Shown in pieces: positions 14,116 through 22,204 of a DNA stretch of 43,647 bases (the first letter of the stretch is position 1; every line of letters begins with the position of its first letter). Made by a program: the position numbers and the translations under genes. The stretch covers positions 67,903 to 111,549 of the forward strand of contig DNND01000045.1 in assembly GCA_003488005.1 (NCBI GenBank). The letters run 5' to 3'. Source of the DNA: Blastocatellia bacterium. Its GTDB lineage: Bacteria; Acidobacteriota; Blastocatellia; Pyrinomonadales; Pyrinomonadaceae. The notes beneath the pieces were generated by a model that worked only from the letters and a program-made list of their open reading frames with translations, did not search any database and was not told where the DNA came from.

Positions 14116-15183
14116 TTATTCGCCTTGTTTCGTGCCGCAGTCATTGCAAAACTTCGAACCTGCCGGTAGCGCCGCGCCACATTTCACGCAGGGTACGGTT
14201 TGCCCGCCTGTTTCCATTTTCGCGCCACACTCGGTGCAGAACTTTGCATTGGCCAAATTTGCCGCGCCGCATTTTGGACAAGCCGCAGTTTGGCCGCTGG
14301 GGCTGTCGTTTTTTGATTGGTTCATGGCATTCGTCATCGCGCCCGCCATTGCATTGCCAATCGCGAATCCGGCGCCCAACCCGGCGCCAGTGCCCGCGCC
14401 ACCACCGGTGTTTTGCGCTGCGTCGCGCATCGCATCCGCAGCCTGGAATTGGGCATAGCGACCAACATCGCCGATTACTCCCATCGATGTTCGCTTGTCC
14501 ATCGCCGCTTCAACTTCCGCCGGCAGCGAAATGTTTTCGATCACAAACTTGGTCAGTTCCAACCCATAAGTATTGAAATCACCGCTAAGCTTGCCGCGAA
14601 TGAACTTGCTCAACTCCTCATAGTTTGACGCGAGATCTAACGCGGCGATCTTTGATTCGGCCAACGCGTCGCTAAAGCCACTCACTAATGTTCGTTTGAG
14701 TTGGCCCTCAATGTCTTCGGTTACGAAATGCGCGTTGGTCCCAGCGACTTCTTTAATCAACGCGCGGGGGTCGTTGACGCGAATCGAATAGATGCCAAAA
14801 GCGCGCAAACGTACCATGCCAAAATCCGTATCGCGCATCATTACCGGATTCGAAGTTCCCCACTTCAAATCCGTGAACTGTTTCGTGTTGACGAAATAAA
14901 CTTCAGCTTTGAACGGAGAGTTAAAGCCAAATTTCCACGCGCCGAGCTTCGTCAAAACTGGCGTGTTGCCACCGTCAATCGAATAACGGCCGGGTCCGAA
15001 CACGTCAGCAATTTGCCCCTGGAAAACAAAGACCGCCGACTGTGATTCGCGCACCGTCAATTGAGCGCCATTCTTAATTTCCTGACCCTGGACCGGAAAT
15101 CGGTAAAGGATCGTGTTGCCTGAATCATCCAGCCATTCAATGACTTCGATAAACTGTGAACGGATGGCATCAAAGATTCCCAT
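14116..15183 (-). CDS. SPFH-domain protein with two C-terminal zinc ribbons (YdjI-like)
   Basis: A 355-residue protein. Residues about 20-250 form the SPFH/band-7-like 'virion core' domain (QSAVFVFQGQIADVFGPGRY, IRVNDPRALIKEVAGT). A Gly/Ala/Met-rich linker (about 255-290) follows, and then two zinc ribbons: CPKCG..FCTECG and CVKCG..FCNDCG. The family includes B. subtilis YdjI, thought to act at membranes, but the molecular function is unknown. No signal peptide. The start at 15183 has AAGGAG six bases upstream, and a terminator follows the stop. The next gene upstream is a small unrelated one. Confidence 0.85.
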   Translation of the reverse strand: MGIFDAIRSQFIEVIEWLDDSGNTILYRFPVQGQEIKNGAQLTVRESQSAVFVFQGQIADVFGPGRYSIDGGNTPVLTKLGAWKFGFNSPFKAEVYFVNTKQFTDLKWGTSNPVMMRDTDFGMVRLRAFGIYSIRVNDPRALIKEVAGTNAHFVTEDIEGQLKRTLVSGFSDALAESKIAALDLASNYEELSKFIRGKLSGDFNTYGLELTKFVIENISLPAEVEAAMDKRTSMGVIGDVGRYAQFQAADAMRDAAQNTGGGAGTGAGLGAGFAIGNAMAGAMTNAMNQSKNDSPSGQTAACPKCGAANLANAKFCTECGAKMETGGQTVPCVKCGAALPAGSKFCNDCGTKQGE

Positions 15184-15249
15184 TTGTTTCTCCTTAATCC
15201 TTACGACAATCCGGCGTTAGACATTCACACGCGTCGGTATTCGATATGT

Positions 15250-15438
15250 TCATCCTACCCACTCAAATTTCTGATCAGAGCACACTCTTTCAAGCAACAA
15301 TTGAGGCCTGTTAAGCGAGCGCGCTATCTCTCGAGCAATCACTTCGCTAACCGGCTTGGTTACTGGCTCCTCAGTCCTGGCATTCCTAACGACGAAGTAA
15401 TTTTCATCATATCGCGCGACTTCGTACCGCTTGTTCAT
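15250..15438 (-). CDS. small conserved-looking hypothetical protein
   Basis: A 62-residue soluble, charged protein starting MNKRYEVARYDENYFVVRNA, with an amphipathic helix-like middle (VSEVIAREIARSLNR) and ending KFEWVG. I do not recognise a family. The start at 15438 is well supported: GGGAGGAG lies five bases upstream. A longer in-frame version to 15510 has no such site. It lies between the SPFH and VanZ genes on the same strand. Confidence 0.65.
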   Translation of the reverse strand: MNKRYEVARYDENYFVVRNARTEEPVTKPVSEVIAREIARSLNRPQLLLERVCSDQKFEWVG

Positions 15439-15581
15439 CTTACTCCTCCCGAAACAAAATTGTTCGCAACCCACCAAAAAATAATTCAAAAGCTCATAAT
15501 CCTCAAGCAATCTCGGACACTATGGCAGTAGCTCGCATGGACTGCATGAAACGATTGGAGCCAAACTAAGAAGAGCCGCTT

Positions 15582-16049
15582 TTAGTGACGCTCGCGCCAA
15601 AGTTTGAGAACAACCAACGCGGTTAAGCCTCCAACCACGTCGAGTGCACTGTCATAAACAGAAGCAGTTCTGCTGGGCACAAAACTCTGGTGAAACTCAT
15701 CAAGCAATGCGTAGCAGACGATTAAGAGCAGCGCTACCTGAAACCAATGCCGCTGGATGAAGTCGTTTGCCGAACCGGCGAAGGCGCGCGCAGAAAGCAT
15801 TCCCAACACGGCGTACTCGCTGAAATGAGCAACCTTGCGCGTGAGGAAATGTATAGCCGCCACCCGCTCTTCACTGAGGTTCGGAAAAATCCAGAGAATG
15901 AGCGGTCGGAAAATCTGCGAGGTGTTGAGAGCCGAAAATTCACTGCTCGAGGCAAATGAAATTAGAGCCATCCACAACAACAGCGGTCCGTATCTCCAGA
16001 TCCGCTGAAACGTTTTCGTCTTTTGACTATCGACGCGAGCTGAATTCAT
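15582..16049 (-). CDS. VanZ-family membrane protein
   Basis: A 155-residue protein with four predicted membrane helices. The family signature is present in order: RKVAHFSEYAVLG, then LLDEFHQSFVPSRTASVYDSALDVVGG. VanZ of enterococci raises teicoplanin resistance; most homologues have no known role. The ribosome site is weak (AGAG). It lies directly downstream of the atp operon terminator, so it is probably transcribed separately. Confidence 0.87.
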   Translation of the reverse strand: MNSARVDSQKTKTFQRIWRYGPLLLWMALISFASSSEFSALNTSQIFRPLILWIFPNLSEERVAAIHFLTRKVAHFSEYAVLGMLSARAFAGSANDFIQRHWFQVALLLIVCYALLDEFHQSFVPSRTASVYDSALDVVGGLTALVVLKLWRERH

Positions 16050-16057
16050 TGTCTCTA

Positions 16058-16092
16058 AAATAACAAAGGGAAGCTGCCCTGCCGCTTCCCTT
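16058..16092 (-). terminator. Rho-independent terminator of the atp operon
   Basis: A 9-bp stem AAGGGAAGC/GCTTCCCTT (16066-16074 with 16084-16092) around a 9-base loop. On the minus strand it is followed by TTTGTTATTTTAG. It comes 25 bases after the atpG stop codon. Confidence 0.8.
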
Positions 16093-16117
16093 CAAAAACC
16101 GAAATTTTGCTGACGGG

Positions 16118-17008
16118 CTAGAGTGCGGCGGCGCCGGAGACGACTTCGATAATCTCGTTTGTAATGGCGGCTTGACGAATGCGGTTCATGTTCAATGTCA
16201 GCGAGTCGATCAGTTCCCGAGCGTTCTTGGACGCCGAGTCCATTGCTGTCATGCGTGCGCCCTGTTCCGAAGCTATCGATTCCAGCAGCGCCCGGAATAT
16301 TTGGGTTTCGATTTGCTGCGGGAGCAGCTTGGCGAAAATCTCGGCCGGCGGTTGTTCGTAAATGTAGTCAATTAATGTTACCGCTTCACTTGAAGCAGCT
16401 TCGTCGCCGACGGACGGCACCTTCCGCGCAACTGGCAGGAGTTGCTCGGTGGCCACCCGCTGTTGCATCACCGACTTGAATTCGTTGTAGATGAGAAAAA
16501 CTTTGTCGATCCCTTCGTCTTCAGTGAAGCGCTTGATTACATCGCGCGCGACTTCCAGGGCTTCGGAAAAATCCACCCGCCCCTTGCCGGTAAGTCCTAT
16601 ATATTCTCCAGCGAGTGTCGCGCCGCGCCGGCGAAAGAAGTCGCGCCCTTTGCGGCCCACCGCCAAAATCTCGATCTGTTTCCCAGGATTCGAGGTGATA
16701 AACGTCTGCGCGGCTTTGGTCAGGTTAGTATTGAAAGCGCCGCAGAGTCCCTTGTCGGCTGTAATAAGTACAACGAGGTAGCGCTCGTCCCCGCGAGGAT
16801 CCAACAAAGGATGATGAAAATTCTCATCGGTGCGGTCGGCCAGCCCGGCCAGCACTTCCGACATCTTGTTCGCGAAGGGCCGGGCGGTGACGACCCGATC
16901 CTGTGCGCGTTTGAGCTTCGCCGCCGAAACCATTTTCATGGCCTTGGTGATCTGCTGCGTGTTCTTGACCGACTTGATACGCCGGCGAATGTCTAACAGG
17001 TTAGGCAT
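16118..17008 (-). CDS. atpG: F-type ATP synthase subunit gamma
   Basis: A 296-residue central-stalk subunit that rotates inside the alpha3-beta3 hexamer. The N-terminal helix (MPNLLDIRRRIKSVKNTQQITKAMKMVSA) carries the family signature, with DKGLCGAFN in the middle and the C-terminal helix SLTLNMNRIRQAAITNEIIEVVSGA. Length is normal. It is the last gene of the operon, 12 bases after atpA, and is followed by a terminator. The beta subunit gene that usually follows gamma is absent here. Confidence 0.97.
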   Translation of the reverse strand: MPNLLDIRRRIKSVKNTQQITKAMKMVSAAKLKRAQDRVVTARPFANKMSEVLAGLADRTDENFHHPLLDPRGDERYLVVLITADKGLCGAFNTNLTKAAQTFITSNPGKQIEILAVGRKGRDFFRRRGATLAGEYIGLTGKGRVDFSEALEVARDVIKRFTEDEGIDKVFLIYNEFKSVMQQRVATEQLLPVARKVPSVGDEAASSEAVTLIDYIYEQPPAEIFAKLLPQQIETQIFRALLESIASEQGARMTAMDSASKNARELIDSLTLNMNRIRQAAITNEIIEVVSGAAAL

Positions 17009-17020
17009 GAATAGCGATTA

Positions 17021-18607
17021 CTAAACGCCGGCTGGTGCAGGCTGCATAGAAGCCGCTGTAGCTGCTGCCGTTGACGACGCAGCAGCAGTACTGGCTGCTT
17101 CCGCCCAACGGTCCTTGAAATCAGCCAGCGCTTGTTTCAAATCGGAAATAATATCGTCGGTCAGGCTTTTCTTTTCGCGAATGCTGCTCAGTAATCCCGG
17201 ATGTGAATTATCAACGAACTTCAAGAGCTCGGCTTCGAAGCGTCGCACATCGTCGACTGCAACGTCGTCAGCGTAACCGTTACTTGCCGCCCAAATCACC
17301 AGCACCTGGTTCTCGACATTCATAGGTTGATACTGAGGTTGTTTGAGAATCTCAACCAGGCGCTGACCGCGAGCAAGCTGTGCCTGGGTCGCTTTATCTA
17401 AATCAGATCCAAACTGCGCGAACGCCTGCAGTTCCCTGAACTGTGCCAGGTCGATTCGCAGCGTGCCCGCGACCTGCCTCATCGCTTTGATCTGAGCCGA
17501 GCCACCTACGCGCGAAACGCTGTTGCCGACGTTGATTGCGGGACGAATACCGCTATTGAAAAGGTCGGCCTCGAGAAATATCTGCCCGTCGGTAATCGAG
17601 ATTACATTTGTCGGAATGTAAGCCGAGATATCGCCCGCCTGAGTTTCAATGATGGGCAGGCTGGTCATCGAGCCCCCACCTTTCAGATCGGACAACTTGG
17701 CGGCGCGCTCCAGCAAACGCGAGTGCAGGTAGAACACGTCGCCAGGATAGGCTTCACGACCGGGCGGCCGGCGCAGCAGTAGCGATATCTCTCGATACGC
17801 AGCAGCCTGCTTCGATAAATCGTCGTAGATTGTTAAAGCGTGACGGCCATTGTCCCGAAAGTATTCGCCCATTGCCGCACCCGAATAAGGAGCGAGAAAC
17901 TGCATTGCCGCCGGATCCGATGCTGTGGCTTTAACAACAATTGTGTATTCAAGCGCGCCAAAGTCTTCCAACGTCTTAACGACCTGCGCCACCGTAGATG
18001 CTTTTTGACCAATCGCGACGTAGATGCAAATTACGTCTTTGCCCTTTTGATTGATGATTGTGTCAACGGCCACTGCCGTCTTACCGGTTTGTCGATCGCC
18101 GATAATTAGTTCGCGCTGACCGCGGCCGATTGGAACCATCGCGTCGATCGCCTTAAGTCCGGTTTGTAGTGATTCTTTAACAGGCTGCCGATCGACGACG
18201 CCGGGGGCAATGCGCTCGATGGGGTTGAATGTTTCGGTAATGATTGGACCACGATCGTCGATGGCGTTACCCAAAGCATCTACCACCCGTCCGACCATTG
18301 CATCGCCAACCGGCACCTGCATGATGCGACCAGTGCGTTTTACCAGGTCACCCTCTTTGATCGCTTGATAATCTCCAAACAGCACCGCGCCAACTTTGTC
18401 TTCTTCAAGGTTGAGTGCGAGACCGCGCACGTCATGCGGAAATTCGAGCAGTTCGCCAGCCATGACTTTTTCCAAACCATGAATTTCAGCGATGCCGTCA
18501 CCAACCTTGATGACAGTGCCGACTTCCATTACAGTCACACCCGACTGGAAGTTCACAATCTGCTTACGAATAATTTCGTTGATTTCATCTGCTCTAATGG
18601 GTTCCAT
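17021..18607 (-). CDS. atpA: F-type ATP synthase subunit alpha
   Basis: A 528-residue nucleotide-binding subunit of F1. The P-loop is GDRQTGKT (170-177); SVSRVGGSAQ contains the conserved arginine finger Arg366. The C-terminus has an extra Ala/Ser/Thr-rich tail (about the last 25 residues) beyond the usual end, probably disordered. It lies 23 bases after atpH and 12 before atpG. Alpha pairs with beta, whose gene must lie elsewhere in the genome. Confidence 0.98.
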   Translation of the reverse strand: MEPIRADEINEIIRKQIVNFQSGVTVMEVGTVIKVGDGIAEIHGLEKVMAGELLEFPHDVRGLALNLEEDKVGAVLFGDYQAIKEGDLVKRTGRIMQVPVGDAMVGRVVDALGNAIDDRGPIITETFNPIERIAPGVVDRQPVKESLQTGLKAIDAMVPIGRGQRELIIGDRQTGKTAVAVDTIINQKGKDVICIYVAIGQKASTVAQVVKTLEDFGALEYTIVVKATASDPAAMQFLAPYSGAAMGEYFRDNGRHALTIYDDLSKQAAAYREISLLLRRPPGREAYPGDVFYLHSRLLERAAKLSDLKGGGSMTSLPIIETQAGDISAYIPTNVISITDGQIFLEADLFNSGIRPAINVGNSVSRVGGSAQIKAMRQVAGTLRIDLAQFRELQAFAQFGSDLDKATQAQLARGQRLVEILKQPQYQPMNVENQVLVIWAASNGYADDVAVDDVRRFEAELLKFVDNSHPGLLSSIREKKSLTDDIISDLKQALADFKDRWAEAASTAAASSTAAATAASMQPAPAGV

Positions 18608-18630
18608 GGTTTTCCTCTAAATACTAACGA

Positions 18631-19170
18631 CTAACCCGCGAGTTCCTCGCCCAGCCGCTCAAGTTGATTTCGAACTGAACCATCGTAGACCGTCGAACCG
18701 ATCCGCGTCACAATGCCGCCAAGCAACGACTCATCCGTCGCGAAATTCAAATTTACTTTTTTACCTGTGATTTCGCCGAGCCTTGACGCCAACGCCGACG
18801 TAGTTGCAGCGGGCAACGGCTGCGCCGAAGTAACCTCCGCGCTAATCACTCCGGCCCGTTCATCCAGAATTTGCGAAAGCTTGGCGGTGACCTGAGGCAG
18901 GTCTGCCATTCGTTGGTTTCTTAAAAGGACTCGAAGGAAATTTGCCGTCGTAGGTCTAACCCTGGTGCGGTCAATTAACTCGCTTAGCACCTTTTGCTTT
19001 TGTTCGTAGCCGATGGTGGGATTGCTGAAAATCTCCAACAGCGATGGGTTTGACGCGACCATCTGTTCCCATTTACTTAACTCGTCGCGGACCTCAGCCT
19101 CCTCGCGCTGCTCGCTGATGACGTCCGCCAGGGCGGTTGCATAGCGACGTGCAATAGTTTGCGAACTCAA
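18631..19170 (-). CDS. atpH: F-type ATP synthase subunit delta
   Basis: A 179-residue peripheral-stalk subunit linking F1 to the b dimer (OSCP type). It begins SQTIARRYATALADVI and ends with the family pattern LLGGIVTRIGSTVYDGSVRNQLERL. Its start overlaps the atpF stop by 4 bases (19167-19170), pointing to coupled translation. Confidence 0.95.
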   Translation of the reverse strand: MSSQTIARRYATALADVISEQREEAEVRDELSKWEQMVASNPSLLEIFSNPTIGYEQKQKVLSELIDRTRVRPTTANFLRVLLRNQRMADLPQVTAKLSQILDERAGVISAEVTSAQPLPAATTSALASRLGEITGKKVNLNFATDESLLGGIVTRIGSTVYDGSVRNQLERLGEELAG

Positions 19171-19721
19171 CCTTGTGACCCCCTGAGTTCTTCAATACTG
19201 CGAGCTGTCAGGCGCGCGTGCTCGGCCGGCCCGATTTCTTTCTTCAAAATATCCTCAGCCATGCGAATGCTCTCCCGGGCCGCAAACTGTCGCAACTCTT
19301 GACGCGCAATCTTGCCCGCGCTTTCGATCTCGCGTTTTGCCTGGTCTCGCATGCGTGTGAGCTCGCCATCTGTGGCCGACTTGATTCTTTCCTTCTCAGC
19401 TTCGATCTCAGCAGCGTTTCGCTCGCTCACTTTGGAAACTTCAGCATCGAGGTTTGCAAAACGAGTCTCAACCTCCGAAAGTTTTGCCAGCGCCGCATCA
19501 CGCTCCTCTTTAGCTTGCTTCAGCTCCCTCTTTATGGCCTCGCGTCGCAAGCGCAACCCCTCTTTTATCGGTTTCCCTAAACGCCTGTGCAGGTAAAAAC
19601 CAAGCAAAATGAACAAGAGGAGGTTGACAAACTTCCAGATCTCCAAGCCCGGATAATTCCACCAGGGAATTCCGTCGGAACCCTCCATCATTGCAAACAA
19701 AATGAAATTTTGAAGAAACAA
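19167..19721 (-). CDS. atpF: F-type ATP synthase subunit b
   Basis: A 184-residue subunit: an N-terminal membrane helix (IWKFVNLLLFILLGFYLHRRL) followed by a long charged coiled coil, the standard stator layout. I use the TTG start at 19721, where GGAAGA stands about eight bases upstream; an alternative ATG at 19691 has no ribosome site but would give a more ordinary N-terminus, so the start is uncertain. It is followed by atpH with a 4-base overlap and preceded by a second, different b-type gene. Confidence 0.92.
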   Translation of the reverse strand: MFLQNFILFAMMEGSDGIPWWNYPGLEIWKFVNLLLFILLGFYLHRRLGKPIKEGLRLRREAIKRELKQAKEERDAALAKLSEVETRFANLDAEVSKVSERNAAEIEAEKERIKSATDGELTRMRDQAKREIESAGKIARQELRQFAARESIRMAEDILKKEIGPAEHARLTARSIEELRGSQG

Positions 19722-19751
19722 TCCGGTCTTCCAAACGCAGTCGTTTATGAA

Positions 19752-20201
19752 TTAGGCGCGGAGGATTTGCTCACTGATCTCACGTGCTCGTTCCTGGGCC
19801 GTAATACCCAGGGTCTTTCGAACTTCGCCGGCTTCTGCCTTAATTCGTTCCTTTTCGTGAGCTACCAAAGCTGCAGCCTCGCTCTTAACTTCCCCAATCC
19901 TGCGTTCACGCTCCTTAGATAAAGCAGCTCGCTCCCGTTCCATTGCCGCGTAACCCGCGGCGCGCGCTTCTCGTAACTGCGACTCGTAACTGCGTAGCTT
20001 TTCATCCACGATCCGCAAGGTCTGATTGGCCTCGCTCAGCCTGCCCTTCGTTCTGCGGTCGCGTTCTTCGAGTATGCGATTGATCGGCTTGAGCAAGGTG
20101 GCATTGAGCAACGTTACCATCATCACGATCAGCACTAAGTGAAAGAGCAGCGTGCCATCAGGCACCAATTGAATCGAGTTTTCTGCGAGTGCCAAGACCA
20201 T
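19752..20201 (-). CDS. atpF': F-type ATP synthase subunit b' (second b-type subunit)
   Basis: A 149-residue protein with one N-terminal membrane helix (LLFHLVLIVMMVTLLNATLL) followed by PINRILEERDRR and a long coiled coil. Diverged b/b' pairs, forming a heterodimeric stator, are known from photosynthetic bacteria and some other phyla. The start at 20201 has GAGGA six bases upstream. It is the first gene of the operon and follows a strong promoter. No a or c subunit genes lie upstream; parB is there instead. Confidence 0.9.
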   Translation of the reverse strand: MVLALAENSIQLVPDGTLLFHLVLIVMMVTLLNATLLKPINRILEERDRRTKGRLSEANQTLRIVDEKLRSYESQLREARAAGYAAMERERAALSKERERRIGEVKSEAAALVAHEKERIKAEAGEVRKTLGITAQERAREISEQILRA

Positions 20202-20239
20202 CTCACGTCCTCAAACTACGCGTGCCGCAAAAGCGTCGG

Positions 20240-20269
20240 AGTCTAACACCCGGCTAGAAAAGGGGTCAA
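20240..20269 (-). promoter_or_regulatory. candidate atp operon promoter
   Basis: On the minus strand TTGACC (20269-20264) is separated by 18 bases from TAGACT (20245-20240), 5/6 and 4/6 matches to the sigma-70 consensus. The start point would fall near 20232, about 30 bases before the b' start codon. The rpmH promoter has the same geometry. Confidence 0.65.
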
Positions 20270-20415
20270 GCAAGCTTGCCTCGATTAGCCGCCACGCCAT
20301 AATCGGGTGGCCAGCAAATGAGGACGCTCCTGCCAGGAACCCGCGCACGCCAGCACCGCGCTCAACCCCACGTCCAGCCGCAGGGTGATTGTACTTTATA
20401 CTAGACCTGCTATAT

Positions 20416-21297
20416 CTAATACAGTCGCGCGTTTAGTTTTCTAATCAACAGGCCATAGATACGATCAAGATCTGCTTGATTGTAATACTCAAGCTCGACC
20501 TTCCCGGCCGCTGAGCCGCTCGCTTGCACGATTCGAACCTGGGTGCCGAAGTGTCGCCGCAACCGGGTTTCAGCCGCGCGCACGTTTGGATCGGCGACAG
20601 TTGCTTTCGGTGGCTTGGTGCTCCGGCCTTCCTTTGGTTCCATCAAGTGCCGCACTGCCTGTTCAGTCGCGCGTACGGACAAGTCGCCTTCAATGATCTT
20701 CCTAGCCAACCGACGTTGCGCCGCTACATCCGGCAGTCCGAGCAGAGTCCTCGCATGCCCAGTGCTGAGTCGTCCCGATTGAACCAGCTCCTGCAGATCT
20801 TCCGGCAGTCGCAACAGCCTTAAGAAGTTCGTAACGTAGGATCGGTCGCGGCCCACACGCTCGGCGACTAGCTCTTGAGTCAGCCCTACGGTGTCGATCA
20901 ACTTCCTGTAGGCGCGCGCCTCCTCGATCGGATTTAGGTCCTCGCGCTGGATATTCTCTATCAGCGCCAGCTCGAGCACTTTGTCGTCGGAGACATCGCG
21001 AACAACAGCCGGAACGCGCGTCAGCCCGGCACGTTGAGCCGCCCGCCAGCGTCGCTCACCGGCAATCAACTCGAAACGATCTTGCTTGGGACGAACTATT
21101 AAGGGCTGAACCACGCCGTTCGCCATTATCGATTGGGCCAGCTCATCCAGTTTTGCGTCATCGAAGATCCCGCGCGGCTGAAGCGGACTGGGATCTATTA
21201 GGTCGATCGCGATGGTGTTGGAGTCTTCAGTAGCGGTCGCGGTTCCTTCAGCTGAGAGTAGTGCCCCCAGCCCCCGTCCCAATGCCTTTCGAGCCAT
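20416..21297 (-). CDS. parB: chromosome-partitioning protein ParB
   Basis: A 293-residue DNA-binding CTPase that loads at parS and spreads. The N-terminal domain carries LIAGERRWRAAQRAG (the CTP-binding GERRWRA motif) and ENIQREDLNPIEEA; the central helix-turn-helix follows (LTQELVAERVGRDRSYVTNFLRL), and the C-terminal part is the dimerisation domain. The ATG at 21297 is preceded by AAGGAG ten bases upstream; an in-frame TTG at 21303 is also possible. Its first 50 bases overlap the end of parA, an unusually long overlap. Confidence 0.96.
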   Translation of the reverse strand: MARKALGRGLGALLSAEGTATATEDSNTIAIDLIDPSPLQPRGIFDDAKLDELAQSIMANGVVQPLIVRPKQDRFELIAGERRWRAAQRAGLTRVPAVVRDVSDDKVLELALIENIQREDLNPIEEARAYRKLIDTVGLTQELVAERVGRDRSYVTNFLRLLRLPEDLQELVQSGRLSTGHARTLLGLPDVAAQRRLARKIIEGDLSVRATEQAVRHLMEPKEGRSTKPPKATVADPNVRAAETRLRRHFGTQVRIVQASGSAAGKVELEYYNQADLDRIYGLLIRKLNARLY

Positions 21298-22051
21298 GGG
21301 CAATTATCTCCTTACCGAGCTGAAAATAGGCTTCTGCGCCCTTTGAATGACCGTCGTAGAGCGTAATGGGTTTTCCGTAACTTGGGGCTTCGGCGAGACG
21401 GACATTGCGTGGAATCATTGTTTCGAAAACCTGCTGGCCGTAAAAGTCTCGAAGATCAGACGCAACTGCTGCCGACAGATTGGTTCGCTCGTCGAACATC
21501 GTCAACAACAAACCTTCAATGGTTAACCCGGGATTGTGCAGGCGCCGAATGCGCGCGAGTGTGTCAAACAATTCCGTCACGCCTTCCAAAGCGTAGTATT
21601 CGCATTGGATGGGAACCAAGAGTGCTTTGGCGGCCGTTAAGGCATTGAGCGTCAACAAGCCGAGGGAAGGTGGGCAGTCGATGATGATGAATTCGTAGTC
21701 GGGCGTAACTGGAGCTAGGGCTTCTCGAAGTCGAAACTCCCGATTTTCCATTTCGACCAATTCCACCTCCGCGCCAGCCAAGTCCTTGTTAGCGGGCAAT
21801 ACTCTTAGGCCCGCAGTTTCGGTCTGGAGAATCGCGTCGGCGACCGGCTCACCAAGAACGATGGACTGGTAGATGCTCTTACGAAAACTGCCGCGCTGAA
21901 TGCCAACCCCCGAAGTAGCGTTACCCTGCGGATCCGCATCTACAAGCAGCACGGAGTGTTGGGATGCGGCCAGCACGGCAGCCAGATTAACGGCTGTGGT
22001 GGTCTTGCCGACGCCACCCTTTTGATTTGCTACAGCTATTATTCTTGCCAT
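21248..22051 (-). CDS. parA: chromosome-partitioning ATPase ParA/Soj
   Basis: A 267-residue ParA-type ATPase starting MARIIAVANQKGGVGKTTT, which includes the deviant Walker A motif with the signature lysine (KGGVGKT). Further motifs are DADPQGNAT and DCPPSLGLLTLNAL. It dimerises with ATP on the nucleoid and is stimulated by ParB to segregate origins. The ATG at 22051 gives the canonical N-terminus; an in-frame TTG at 22075 would add eight residues. The C-terminal tail (HGSKGIGTGAGGTTLS) lies in the overlap with parB and looks like frame read-through rather than conserved sequence. Confidence 0.96.
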   Translation of the reverse strand: MARIIAVANQKGGVGKTTTAVNLAAVLAASQHSVLLVDADPQGNATSGVGIQRGSFRKSIYQSIVLGEPVADAILQTETAGLRVLPANKDLAGAEVELVEMENREFRLREALAPVTPDYEFIIIDCPPSLGLLTLNALTAAKALLVPIQCEYYALEGVTELFDTLARIRRLHNPGLTIEGLLLTMFDERTNLSAAVASDLRDFYGQQVFETMIPRNVRLAEAPSYGKPITLYDGHSKGAEAYFQLGKEIIAHGSKGIGTGAGGTTLS

Positions 22052-22154
22052 CGAGGTGCGAAAATCCCAATTCAACAGGGTCAGGCCGGTAAATTAGCAT
22101 AAAACGGGGTGAGGGATTCGGGTTATTTGTGGATTCTCTCGTTTTATTGCCCAA

Positions 22155-22197
22155 ATGTTTCACGTGTCCCACGGAAACCAGGGGACACGTGAAACAT
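22155..22197. promoter_or_regulatory. parS-like inverted pair between mnmG and parA
   Basis: A perfect 16-bp inverted repeat: ATGTTTCACGTGTCCC (22155-22170), an 11-base loop and its inverse (22182-22197). Each arm contains TGTTTCACGTG, eleven bases of the classic parS palindrome TGTTTCACGTGAAACA, but the second half differs (TCCC instead of AAACA). Its position right before parA fits a ParB site. As RNA it would also form a strong hairpin eight bases after the mnmG stop. Confidence 0.65.
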
Positions 22198-22204
22198 CGA
22201 GGAA

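Noticed and set aside
22155..22197. Inverted repeat as a plain terminator for mnmG
   Set aside because: The stem is long, but no T-run follows it on the minus strand and the arms carry most of the parS core, so a ParB-site reading is preferred.
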